This document shows, in pieces, positions 47,161 through 58,539 of a DNA stretch of 64,000 nt. The stretch is from contig NC_089180.1 in NCBI RefSeq assembly GCF_947507565.1, positions 1,736,001-1,800,000 of the forward strand, written 5' to 3'. The position numbers and the translations under genes were made by a program. Origin of the DNA: Oscarella lobularis. Lineage: Eukaryota; Porifera; Homoscleromorpha; Homosclerophorida; Oscarellidae. A model generated the notes under the pieces. That model saw nothing but the letters and a program-made list of their open reading frames with translations, was not told the DNA's origin and did no database searches. Position 1 is the first letter of the stretch. Every line of letters begins with the position of its first letter.

Positions 47161-50100
47161 TGTATGTATAGCGACTACTTCTCCAGCAAGGTTCACTGAC
47201 ACCCCGGGGTGAATACTGATTCGAATGGAAGACTTGAATTGTGAGATTCCCGTTCGCGTGGTGACGCCCGTCGCTCACGGAGAACGCGAACCGATCCTCG
47301 TCCGTTCGCGAACCGTCGCGAGCATAAATTAAAATCGAGTCGTGCAGTTCCTTGACCGTTATCCTTTCCGCGACGTCGAGCAGTTTCGTCCGCGGGAGCC
47401 GGCCATTCGTCGGGGTCTCCGTCAAGGTGACGATGAGGTCTTCCTCGTTGGAGCCCACGTCCGAATCGGTGATTCTGAGGAGCGACGGGGCCCGGAGATG
47501 ACGGGAATTTCGTCGTTGCGATGGCGATCGGGTTCTGCTCTCAGCTCGACGATCCTTGATCGTTTCAAATGCCGTTGTCTCCTAAAGAAAATTTCTCACT
47601 TGTCTATTAATCGGTTGCTAGTTTCCCTTACCGTGTCTCTGTCTACGTTTCCCGTCATCAACGCCCTTTTCATCGCTTGCGCCGTCAAGTTCATGCCGTC
47701 CTCCGACGCGCCAAACTTCTTCGATTTCACGATGTCCCGTGATGCATACCGGCGCAGCCCATTCGACCGATGTCTTCTTCGCTGATTCCGTCAAAGCTGC
47801 CGCGACCGAGTTTCTAAAAAAATTAATTAGCGTAAACGTTGACAGAAAGGAATGCTAAAATTATTCAACCTTTCTCGTTGCATTTCGAATTGCCTGTCGC
47901 TGTTCTTCGTCCAATCGTTCGCAGCTGCCGGAAATCGTCTCGAGAGCGTCATCGAATGCATCCGACGGCATATCTGCGATGTCCCGTGACCGGAGACCGA
48001 CCGTTATGTTTCCGGCGAGTCTGTGCTCTCGTCCGCCCCACTGGGAAACGTCTGAGAGAAAGTGATTTATCAATGATGGATTATTATCATTCTGATCGCC
48101 GGTTTGACCTACTTTTGCCGAAGCCACGTTCGAGAATGGGAATCAGTCGTTTCGCCTGTTCGCCGCTCCATTCTACTTGACTCGCCGAGTCGAGTGCGTC
48201 GGTCAAAGATTTCTATGTAGGACAACGGTATCTACAAGCACAAAGATTTGAAGGAAGGGTAAAGCTGCTATTTTGTACAGGTTTTATCTTGGACAGTTGA
48301 TCGTTAGGAAGAAATCTCAACGATTTGCCCGAATCCCTAATATCGTCTCCTGTCCTACCAGCGTCGCCGTTGCTATGGTAATTAGAGTAACAAAATGAAA
48401 TATTATGATATAATACAAGATGTCTTACTGAACTTTCTGGAGGCGATTGCGCATTAGAGCTTGACGCTGCGTATCGTTAAATTTGCCGTCGAGAAGACTG
48501 CCGGCATTCTGGTGAGCTTCAGCACAAAGTTTGTCGATGTCTTTGACACTCCTTCCGCCATTCAGATCGTCCAGTTTTCGACTTTAGCACTCCTGTGACA
48601 TTCCGATTCTTCTCGCTGTAAAAATACTCTTGCATGCATGGTGCAGACTACATGCCAGACGACGTACCCTTTTTCTTCTTTCGCCGTGCTGTTCTTCCTC
48701 TTCGTCCTCTTCACTACATAAGTCCAGGAGAAACTTGACCATATCGGCGCCAAAGTTCTCTTTCATGTCGGGATTGCTCGCAATTTGACAGCAGAATTGA
48801 CTTCGGCTCTTCTGCGGCATCTTTTTTGATATCGTCAACGCTGCAATGGAGAAAATGTCAGACACTTTACGTGACGAATACGCGGAAACGTACTCGAGAT
48901 TGACAGCGAGTTTTCCAAATCCCTCGACATCGTGAGGATGAATGCCAGAGAAGTTGAACTGTTGATTGCCGGCGTGTGCCCGGACGGACGCCCTCTGGGC
49001 GCCGTGCTTTCCTTTTCCTTTGCACTTGCTCAGAGCGCCAATCATCGTCTCGCCTTGATCTGCGGGCATGTTCTCGACGTCTTCGCTCGGCGCACCGCAA
49101 ACGACGCGATCGAGATTCCTAGACGACAGACGGCACACATTACATTCAACGCATACGCGCAGTCTTTTTGCTTCGAAACTTACTTGATCGCTTCTCCGTC
49201 CCACTTTGTCTCGTTGCCCTCAGCGGGATCTCCGAGACGTTTTCGTTCGCGCTGATACAGGTCCGACGTCTGGCTGTCTCTCAGTTCGACGGCTCGATCT
49301 TTGGCGTCGTGAATCGTCGCATTGTCCGGCATTTTCTGATGCATGCCCAATGGAATTTCTTTGGACAAATCGCTGCCCAAGTCACTCAGTTTCCTCAGAC
49401 CGCCCTCGTGGCTCTGAAATCCGCTCTGAGTAACTAGTTATAATTTTATTTTATATACAGAAATGAAACCTTTTTGAGCATGGCTCTTTTTTGCGATCCC
49501 TGCGCTCCCTTTGCGGTGTCCTTGACTCCCATTTTAACTGCTTTTGCAAATTCCTTCGGATTCGCCTGATCAAATGTGCTCGGATCGCATTCCTTTGACC
49601 ATGTGACCAAGTCCAGCAAAGTCCATATCTTTCATTTGGGACAACTAGAAAATTGCATGATAAAACGCCCTTACAGTAATCAATCCGCGGGGAACACTTA
49701 CGTTCTTCACGCGTCCATCTTCCATCATAAACGTCGCATTGCGTTTTCCTCCCTTGAACACTTTGTCGCCCAAGGCGCGGAACTGCATTTAAAACTTGGT
49801 TCAAACTTAACTGAGCGCACGTCGAACCAATTTCTTACCTGATGCGGATTGTTGTTGCCGAGGTTGTTTCCATGCAATCCTCTTGACGCACGAAGCGACT
49901 TCGCTATCGGGAATATGTTTCTGCTCGCGAGTGCTCAATCCCGCCGTCTGTCCTGCCGCTTCAGCCATGTCAGCGCACGTCAAATTCTTTGTCTTCACCG
50001 TCCCGTTCACTTTGCCGGCTCGTCTTCCGAAGAAGTGATTGGCAAGCGTCTGATCCATCTAGAACAATTGATAAATAAATTTTACTTTATGCAGGAAACT

Positions 50101-51398
50101 TTTCATTTAGTTTTAGGCACTGGTTTTCTGGGTTCCTTGACTTGTTTTGCAACTTCGTCCGCAGCCTCGGCATCCATGCTTTTCACCTGATCGCTTCTTA
50201 TAAACGGTCTCAAACTACCAGCTCTAGAAAACCCCATGTATATACTTTTAAAAATTCCGAGGACGACGTCTTTACTTGCTAACGTCGTCCTTTGTGAACG
50301 ACGAAGCGTCAGCTCCCATCAACAACGATCTAGCCTGATCAGGTCGAAAACTCTGTTTTCCCAATGTGTCGAGGCTATCCTTGACTGTTCCTTTCGACAT
50401 TTTCTTCATGTCACCGTTGTCCATATCGGGCACAAACGCGTCCAATTGATCCGACATCACTCGGACTCAACTGAGACGGACTCTTCTGTTTCTTCTTGAC
50501 GTCGGCGACGGTGCGACGCTCACAGTGATCGAAATCGGCGCGGGCGTCTTGCAATTCGGAAATACTAATAATAAAATTATTTATTTAATTGACGAATTTT
50601 TGTAAAAGACTGTTTTTGACGTACGCGTCAGGCGAGATCTTTTCGAGTTGATTCCGACTCATTTCTTTCTTCAATCCGCCCAAATTTTGAATGTTGGCTT
50701 TCGTGAACGAGCTCTTTCCTTGTGCGAAGCGATCGACGATATATAGAACGCGCTTGATTTTGCAAAAGATTGCGCGCCTGGTTCTAGAAGAACGTTGACG
50801 TTACGCGTCGACACACTCCCGCGTGAACTCTCACTTTCCAATCGTCGAACGCGTTTCGTTGAACGCTTCGTCGCTGACTCCGTTGATGAAATTTCTCACG
50901 TTTTGCGAACCGAGTTGACTGAAACGCTTCACGTTGTCCCTCACTTGAGCGGGCGTGAGCTTCTTCAAGTACAAATGCGAGGTGCGACGACGTACGTGAT
51001 CGACGACGATTCTTACTTTTGGCAGGCGAGAAATGGTGTGCGCTGGTACTGTACGTCTTTTAGGAAAGCCCTACTAGGATTGTTGACAAAGTCGCTGGGA
51101 AGCTTTTGTCTTGCAGCGGCCTCAACCATCGCGGATCAGTTGCCCGCGCCCCGCTGCCGCTGCCGTGCCCCCGCTGCTCACGTACCGGCTCTCTTGCAAC
51201 TGGCGTTGCTTGTTCGCTGCTGCGAGACAAATCGTTAGTAAAGAAACGCTTAAGCATGAGACTGTCGTACGCTGCTGCTTGTCGGGCGGAGTCGGAGCGG
51301 CCGCGCAGAGAAGAACTGAAACTCTGTATTTCGCTATACGCTCGAGCGTCTGTAGGCCACGTACTTCCTGCTGCAAGTAGAACGATCGACTTTGTCAT
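47156..51398 (-). CDS. stereocilin/mesothelin-like extracellular protein with CSPG repeat, tandem copy 1
   Basis: The minus strand begins with a signal-like MTKSIVLLAAGSTWPTDARA (51339-51398). Helical repeats with recurring L-G / LTP-QV / ISPDA patterns follow: RFSQLGSQNVRNFINGVSD, LGGLKKEMSRNQLEKISPDA, MSDQLDAFVPDMDNGDMKKM, NLTCADMAEAAGQTAGLSTR, GRREHRLAGNITVGLRSRD-like and DIADMPSDAFDDALETISG. This pattern resembles the stereocilin-otoancorin-mesothelin superfamily; the assignment is tentative. At 47156-47470 a CSPG (NG2/FREM) repeat is clear: NEEDLIVTLTETPTNGRLPR, ITVKELHDSILIYARDGSRT, DEDRFAFSVSDGRHHANGNL. Exons are small, and the exact exon map was not solved. Confidence 0.5.
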
Positions 51399-51680
51399 TT
51401 CGAAACGGTCGCTGTAGCTGGCGCAGGATCAGAATGATAGAAGAGAAGCGGCCGAGCAGATTATACGTACGAGGTTCGCACCTGACGTCAACGTCTCCCG
51501 TAGCTACGCACGTGCCTCACTCTGCCTGGCACGCCGCGGTCCGCACGCCGTCGACTGCACGTTGTCGCAACTAATCATCATGGCAACTCAATCATCATAG
51601 GAAGCCAACAAAACGGGATCTTACAAGACTTTAGCCCAATAACTCGTTTCTCTGGGAAAAGAAATTTTAGACAGGTACGC
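51399..51680. promoter_or_regulatory. likely 5' region of tandem copy 1
   Basis: Spacer between the two tandem genes. No specific motif is evident; 51487-51494 reads TGACGTCA. Confidence 0.3.
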
Positions 51681-54600
51681 CTACAAGGGTGTGGCCTTTT
51701 GCTTACGGCGTTGTCTACTACTCTCATCAGCAAGTAACCGGCTGTACAGACAGACGAATGCTTGTTTGCTGTGCAAAAGCGGGCAACTGACCTGCTTCCA
51801 AAAGGAAAATGGCCCTACCAGGAAACGTACGGTAATCCGAGACGACGGTACCGGCCATTTCGTACGAAGAAACGATTCGCACACGGTTTCGCGCCTATCT
51901 CGGCGTACCGTATTCCTATCAACTTTTCCCGTCATCAGGGCTTTCTTCATTGACTGCGCGGCCATGTTGATGCCGTCTTCCGACGAGCCGAAGTTCTTCG
52001 ACGACATCACGTCGCGATGCATGCCGGCACAGCCCATGCGACCGATGTCCTCTTCGCTAACTCCGTCGAAGCCGCCGCCAAGTTTCTAGAAAATGTTTGA
52101 AATTTGCATTCTGTTTTATTGAATGGATGCTTTCTCGCACCGATTTCGTGGCATTTCGAATCGCCTGTTTCTTTCCGTCGTCCATTTGTTCGCAATTACC
52201 CGCAAGAGTCTCGAGGAACTCGTCGAACGTTCGCGACGGCATATCCGCGATGTCCTTTGGTTGGAGGCCTCTTGTGATGTTTCCAGCACGTCTGTGCCCG
52301 CCCCACTTGGAAACGCCTGACGCAAAAGCATTAACGTTTGACTTTAGGACGCCTCTTGCATTTGGCTTTACTTTTGTTGAAACCGTGTTCAAGAACGGGA
52401 ATCAAGGCTTTCGCCTGGTCGCTGCTCCAGTCGACTTGGCTCGCCGAGTCAAGTCCGTCAGTCAACGATTTCTAAATTTCGTTTAAAAAAAAAGAAAAAT
52501 TTGTTGTTTTTACAGGTTTGATCTTGGACAGCTGAACCTTGGGAAGGTGTTTCAACGATTTACCTGATTCGGTAATATCGTCTAGCGTCATTTTTCCAGC
52601 GTCGCCGTAGCTAATTAATTAATTAAGCGAAGCTAAATGAAAGCCTAAAATTTACAAATTTCGGTTGACTCAATGGACTTTTTGAAGACGATTGCGCATC
52701 AGAGCTTGGCGCTGCGTATCGTTAAATTTGCCGTCGAGAAGACTGCCGGCATTCTGGTGAGCTTCGGCGCAAAGATTGTCGATGTCTTCGACGCCCCTTC
52801 CGCTGTTCAAATCGTCCAATTTTTCGACGTCAGCACTGCTATGACAATCATGACTGGCTCTCTAGAAAAAAAAGTAAGAGCAGCTGTTGCACTGTGCATT
52901 GACGTCATGCCGCGACAACGTCATACCTTCGTTTTTGCGTGGTTACAGTGGCGTAGCCAGGGGGGGTGCTTTGGGTGCTTGAGCACCCCCCTCAAGTTTG
53001 CTGAAAATAATTAAACTAGATAATGATGGCCCGTTGTTAGCCATCATGTGATCCCCGAACACCCTTAGCACCGTGTCCGATCTCTGTTAGTGCCTACAGC
53101 ATGTGCATTATGGGAATCACATTGCCTAACCACACCTTAATCTGCCCGGAAATATGTCCTTTCTGTAAAAATGGGAATAGGGCACCTGGTGGCTATGCCT
53201 TTACACCACAGATTTTAGGTGTTCTGATTACATGTATATATCAAAAGAGCGATTCACCTGTCGAGTAAAGGTGGCACAGAGTTACCCTTCCCTGCATGGC
53301 CCCCTCGGGTGCATGATCAAGTGACACGTTTTCAGCTCGCAGTTGGGTTTGCGTGCTGCGAGCGAAGACAAACCCAACGTGCTCATTTACTGCGTTCCTT
53401 CGATGAGCGTTAATAATTAAGCTCAAATGTTATGTGCCAGTTATGCTATGTAATATGCCTACATATGTACTCGTTCCAGAAAGCTTTGTACACAATCCGA
53501 AGTTACTATCTCTGTTGTGTTACTTTGGGCCTACGCACTGTTTTTCGTTAGAGGCCTTAAATAGCCAAATAGAAAAGGGGCGTGGTCCAAAAATTTTCGC
53601 GCGACTTCAGCACCTACCTCCGCTTAATCCTGGCTACGCCACTGGGTTATGTTCGCTACAGAAGTCCAGGAGAAACTTGACCTTATCGGCGCCAACGTTC
53701 TCCTTCATGTCGGGATTGCTCGCAATTTGACAGCAGAATTGACCTTCGGCTCTTCTGCGGCATCTTTTTGATGTCGTCAACGCTGCAATAAAAAAAATTT
53801 CGGTAGGCGCCTACGTCATGTATTCACAGAAACGTACTCGAGATTAACAGCGAGTTTGCCGAATCCCTTCGATATCGTCGGGTTCAACGCGAGCTGCTGA
53901 TTGCTGGCGTGTGCTCGGACGGACGCTCCCTGGGCGCCGTGCTTTCCTTTGCACTTGCTCAGAGCGCCAATACACGTCTCGCCTCGATCGGCGGGCATGT
54001 TCTCAACGTCTTCGCTCGGCGCACCGCAAACGACGCGATCGAGATTCCTAGACGACAGACGGCACACATTACATTCAATGCATACGCGCAGCCTTTTTGC
54101 TTCGAAACTTACTTGATCGCTTCTCCGTCCCACTTTGTCTCGTTGCCCTCAGCGGGATCTCCGACACGTTTTCGTTCGCGCTGATACAGGTCCGACGTCT
54201 GACTGTCTCTCAGTTCGACGGCTCGATCTTTGGCCTCGTGAATCGTCGCATTGTCCGGCATTTTCCGATGCATGCCCAATGGAATTTCCTTGGACAAATC
54301 GCTACCGAAATCGCTCAGTTTCTTCAGACCACCCTGGTGACCTGAAACAACTCCGCGCTTCGGGTGAGATTGTGAGCCTGGGCCTAATAACAATAAAATA
54401 AGATCAGTGTATTCACGCCCACGTGATGTATGTTAGGCTCACGTGCTTTTACCATAGATACAATAATATATTATATTACTGGTATCTATGAAACACGTCA
54501 TCACCTTCCAGTCATTGAGAGTATTCGAAAACGTTGGGCGGAGCCCGTTAAGAAAATTCTTCAAGTTTTGCGGACCCAGTTGGCTGAAACGATTGACCTT

Positions 54601-55093
54601 GTCTTTCACCTGCATGGGCGTGATTTTCTGCAGGGTGCTCTACAGGTAAAAAAAGAAGACAAACATAAAGGAATGCCAAGCGAGAGACTCAGAGAATCGT
54701 ACATGCGGCAAACGAGAGAGAGTGTGAGGTGGAATGTCCTTCAGAGAAGCGCTTCCACGATTGTTGACAAAATGACTGGGAAGCTTCTGCCTCGCGGCGG
54801 CATCCCTAAGCAAGCCAAGCCATGCTACAGCGATCGGTTTGCCTATCCATGCTCTCACCGCATGTCCTGCAATTTTCGTTGCGTATCGCCTGTCGGCATT
54901 TCTGTCAAAAGAGGCTAGTTATACCGAGAGGCGACTACACTGTGCTACTCGTACGATTGTGCTGCTGGGGCTGATGCTGTCCAGGAGCGGCCGAGCACAG
55001 AAGAACTGCAAGACTCCACGCTCGAATTCGCTGGTACGCGGTTTATCTCCATTACCTCCAGCTGCAAGAAGAACAATCAAGTTTCTCATATTC
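51681..55093 (-). CDS. stereocilin/mesothelin-like protein, tandem copy 2, internally deleted
   Basis: This copy is paralogous to 47640-51398 in the same orientation: MRNLIVLLAAGGN at the start (55055-55093), KITPMQVKDKVNRFSQLG and NLKNFLNGLRPT (54530-54620), LSDFGSDLSKEIPLGMHRKM (54240-54320), LDRVVCGAPSEDVENMPAD (53990-54060), GVSKWGGHRRAGNITRGLQP and KDIADMPSRTFDEFLETLAG (52150-52330), and DGVSEEDIGRMGCAGMHRDV (52000-52075). The section matching 49440-50790 of copy 1 is missing. No CSPG repeat was found downstream. A 700-base transposon (52945-53644) is inserted, at a place where copy 1 is uninterrupted. Confidence 0.5.
52945..53644. mobile_element. non-autonomous DNA transposon with CAGTGGCGTAGCCAGG ends
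   Basis: A 700-base insertion with 16-base perfect terminal inverted repeats, CAGTGGCGTAGCCAGG. The sequence GGTTA flanks both sides (52940-52944 and 53645-53649). The end sequence is of a kind I associate with hAT elements, but hAT normally makes 8-base duplications, so the superfamily is open. Its interior (53013-53512) is a truncated member of the hairpin-ended repeat family. It interrupts tandem copy 2. Confidence 0.75.
53013..53512 (+). repeat. truncated hairpin-ended repeat inside the transposon
   Basis: It starts AACTAGATAATGATGGCCCG with a shortened head hairpin (ATGATGGC..GCCATCAT), like the heads of copies A and B, and its second half (53283-53512) matches 29485-29710 of copy C. 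It has no CAGA tail, so it joins the two subfamilies into one family. Confidence 0.6.
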
Positions 55094-55423
55094 GGACGAG
55101 ACCTTTTCGCCTGTTGACGCAGATTTGAAAAGGAAGAGCGACAGTTGCGTTTGCTCTTATGTCACGTTGCGCACGTGAGAGACAAATGCCGTACCAAGCA
55201 CGTGCTACCACAGCTTGGCGAGTCGTATCGAGTTAGCCGCCGTCTGCACGGATTCTATCGGCGCAGCTATGTTCAAATCGTGAATTTCCAACAAAAAAGC
55301 GAAAAAAAGAGAGAAAAAATGACGCCATCTCTTCCATCGCGTTCTACTCATTCTAATCGCTCCCTAACACTCCCCCACGGGTGTGGTGGCCTCCGCTCGC
55401 CCCTAACCTCTCCCCCCATGTAT
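55094..55423. other. intergenic, no recognised gene
   Basis: Upstream of tandem copy 2. No coding or repeat signal is seen before the minisatellite. Confidence 0.35.
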
Positions 55424-55985
55424 ATTCCGTCAGGCTGCGGCAGGCGGTATATATATTCCGTCAGGCGGTGTTCGTACTCCTCCGGCAGGCGAAATACATA
55501 TTCCGTCAGGCGGTCTTCGTACTTCGCCGGCAGGCGGTATATATATTCCGTCAGGCGTTGTTCGTACTCTTCCGGCAGGCGCTATATATATTCCGTCAGG
55601 CGGTCTTCGTACTCCTCCGACAGGCGAAATATATATTCCGTCAGGCGGTGTTCGTACTCCTCCGGCAGGCGAAATATATATGCGGTCTTCGTACTTCGCC
55701 GGCAGGTGGTATATATATTCCGTCAGGCGTTGTACGTGCTCCGCCTGCAAGCGGTATATATATTCCGTCAGGCGGCGTTCGTACTCTTCCGGCAGGCGGT
55801 ATATATATTTCGTCAGTCAGTGTTCGTACTCCGCCGGTAGGCGGTATATATATTCCGTCAGGCGGTGTTCGTACTCCGCGTGCAGGCGGTATATACAGTA
55901 TATTCCGTCAGGCGTTGTTCGTACTCCGCCTCCAGGCGGTATATATTTTCCGTCAGGCGTTGTTCGTTCTCCGCCTCCAGGCGGT
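55424..55985. repeat. 45-base minisatellite, about 12 units
   Basis: The unit is ATTCCGTCAGGCGGTGTTCG followed by TACTCCTCCGGCAGGCGGTATATAT, 45 bases with small variations and one shortened unit near 55680. Because 45 is a multiple of three, several frames on both strands stay open: the minus strand gives GVRTPPDGIYIPPAG repeats and the plus strand YIFRQAVFVLLRQAK. Within a unit, CGTCAGGCGGT and CGGCAGGCGGT are themselves similar half-repeats. I see no evidence of translation. Confidence 0.85.
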
Positions 55986-56079
55986 AATCCTACCCTCAAT
56001 TCTATCCTTACGCCTACCCTGTGGCTTAGGCCCTCCCACCCAGTACCCCACCCCCTCCAGCCGAGTATCCCTGGATAAC

Positions 56080-56560
56080 AGAAATTAGAAATAAGTGACA
56101 GGCAAAGAATAAACCTATACCTTAGATTACATATCCTTCCCTTGTCCCTCCTCCTTCTCCTCTATCCCTCTTCCTTCCTCTTCGCTCCTTCTATCCCTCT
56201 CCTCTTCCTTCCAATTAAGCTCCCCTAAATAGAAATAATTAGAAATAATTCCAAAAGCTAAAATAAATCTATATCTCATACTACATACCCTTCGCTTGTT
56301 CCTCCCTCCTCCTCCTCAATCCTCCTTCCTTCCTTCCTCTTTGCTTCATCTATTCCTCTCCTCTTCCTTCCAATTAAGCTCCCCTAAAAACAAAAGTAAT
56401 TAGAAATAATTCCAAAAGCTAAAAATAAATCTATACCACGTGCCACTTCCTGTTCGATCTCCCCCCCTATACAACACACAAAAACCAAAGCCCCTGCATA
56501 ATCGATACAACTATGGTACACTTATCTGATAGAACCCCTGAGTGAGCCCTACGAACGAAA
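56080..56560. repeat. pyrimidine-rich tandem repeat, locus 2
   Basis: Two to three units of about 165 bases: AT-rich start (AAATAGAAATAATTAGAAAT), CTATACCT or CTATATCT, then a CT-rich tract ending CCAATTAAGCTCCCCTAAA. It closes with ACACACAAAAACCAAAGCCCC and ACTTATCTGATAGAACCCCT, the same block as at locus 1 (18950-19012). The array directly follows the 45-base minisatellite. Confidence 0.7.
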
Positions 56561-56705
56561 GAAAAAGAATAAGTAATTACATATAATACTATTCAATCTT
56601 GAAGAGAGTCATTAATTAGTCAATTAATACCATAACATCGCCCATCGCCCATCGCTTCGTCCAAGATCTAGAAAACACGTCTCCTGGCTCCATTTAGAAG
56701 GGCTC

Positions 56706-56810
56706 ATTCACACTAGCAAATTAGCAATGCAACGTATCCTGTGATTGGTTGCTCTGCCTTTGTGACATCAGTCACCCCCCGGACCATATTTGGAAGTTGC
56801 TAGTGTGAAT
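56706..56810. mobile_element. 105-base MITE
   Basis: Perfect 14-base inverted ends ATTCACACTAGCAA (56706-56719) and TTGCTAGTGTGAAT (56797-56810) with no coding content. The target duplication is unclear. It marks the left edge of the inverted talin fragment. Confidence 0.7.
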
Positions 56811-58510
56811 CGGGATAGAATCTGCACTGACCTTCGAATTTTCGACGACCGAGTCGACGCACGCAAAGTACGTGCTATCGTTGACCGGTTGCAACATTGC
56901 GCCCGTTGTCTGCATCTTTCTAAGCGCATTGTCGCATTCGCGTTGTCCGGGCGCAGCGGCCGTGCACACAGTCACGAGCGCATTGATAGCATCTGTTACA
57001 CCTCTGACAAAGAAAACAAAAACAAATTTACGAAGACCCCAGCCCCTTTCGCGTTTGGCCCCTTTACCTCGCCGCCGCAGCCAAATTGTTTTTCACGTTT
57101 GGCGCTTTGGGATCAGCTGAGAGCGCTTTGGCGACAAGTAGCAATTTACTCGACGACATAGAGACGGATTTCAAATAGCCAACGATTTCATTCCGCGCAG
57201 CCTTTTCCTAGAAACCCCCATCGTTTCCCCTCACTCTATCAGTCTCTCTCCCCCTTACCTTCGATAGTTCCGGCGAATTTCTGCGACGCTTGCGCCAATT
57301 GCATGTGCGTCCCGCGCAACCAATTCGCTCGCGCTGACGTTCAACGCCGCCGCGCTGACGCTCAACGACGTTTGAACGTCTTGAAACGACATATCGCCCG
57401 CCGGCGGATATTGCCCCGTCGCCAGGGCAACGCTAGCGGCGGCGATTTCTTTGATCGCCGCATCGACGTCTCGTTGTCTGGGAAGACAATTGATGACTTG
57501 ATTCAATGCCTGGGAAACGGCTTTGGCCGCTTGAGCGAAACGAGATTGATTTTCCGGGTTCCGTGGCGAAGCAATCGCTTTCTTTGCGCTTCGTCAATGA
57601 GATGACGCGAATGAAGCAGGACTTGAATTGCCGTGGCAACGATCTCCTCTTGGGCACTGCGATCATCGGTTGTCGCGGCACGAAAAGAACCGCTAAGAAC
57701 TTTGAGAGCATTGGCCGTGTCACGTGCCGCGATTCCAGTATACAACTTCCCTAAACTCTTCCCTAATACGAAGATTATTAGAGTGGAATATATATTAGGT
57801 TATGACGTGTACCAGTACTAACCTGAGCTGCAGCTGTCAGTACCTGAGCCATTGAAGCACCAACTGTTTTCGATGTAGCACCACCCAATTCCAGGGCACA
57901 TGACTCCGCCTAAAAAATAGACAAGTAACTCTCTCTATATATGGCCCTAGATATCATTTATTGTCTCACCGTTTCTACTGGCAAAGGAAGCAATTTCCCG
58001 GAAGCGGCCGTCTTCTGCACGGAAACGAGATCGGCCTCCAACTGTCTCACAACATCAATAGCACTTTCAACTTCCAAAGAACCGCATGCTTCAGCCACCT
58101 AAAGAACAAATAGATAATCAATAATCAATAATATCGCTCTTACTTTGGCAGCAGCCGTTCTCAAGTCAGCCAAACACGTGGCCGTCTGCTTAGCAAAATT
58201 AGCCAATTGCAATGCAGTAGCTTGATCTCCGACGGTCGCAACAGCAGCTTTCGAAGCGGAAATCATCTTGCCACACGGCTGTATAATGGCCTGACTGGCA
58301 TTGATAAGACCCAGCTGAGAACTTGGATTGGCCATACTCGCGCGTACAGACTGAACGAGCCGCCCAATGAGATCAGCCACAGTCTTGCAATTTCCGGTCC
58401 GGCGCCTTGCGCGGCGGCAATGCATTGCGTCGCCGCGGCCTCGCCGCAACCTCTAATTTCTTAATTAGATTCTTCTTCAATGCGTTATTGGCTGCCGCAG
58501 GGTCTCATAC
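56811..58510 (-). pseudogene. TLN1: talin rod fragment, inverted copy 2
   Basis: Minus-strand exons match the rod region of copy 1 at 42060-43676: NNALKKNLIKKLE (58450-58490), GNCKTVADLIGRLVQSVRAS and MANPSSQLGLINASQAIIQP (58250-58400), ANFAKQTATCLADLRTAAAK, ARDTANALKVLSGSFRAAT and DDRSAQEEIVATAIQVLLHS (57620-57745), NQVINCLPRQRDVDAAIKEI (57440-57506), TVCTAAAPGQRECDNALRK (56900-56975) and QPVNDSTYFACVDSVVENSK. It keeps the 14 residues SVRASMANPSSQLG that copy 1 lacks, and continues past the point where copy 1 switches to ZFYVE26. It has no head domain, and several frame changes (for example near 57590 and 58420) make it a fragment. Confidence 0.8.
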
Positions 58511-58539
58511 AAGTTTTCTATATAAAATATGTAGTCATG

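Noticed and set aside
55424-55985. CRISPR-like array
   Set aside because: Repeats are contiguous with no unique spacers, and the genome is eukaryotic.
55145-56088. Long overlapping frames with YIFRQAV / YSVRRCSY repeats as a protein gene
   Set aside because: The minisatellite unit is 45 bases, so several frames stay open without selection; there is no start context, splice support or domain.
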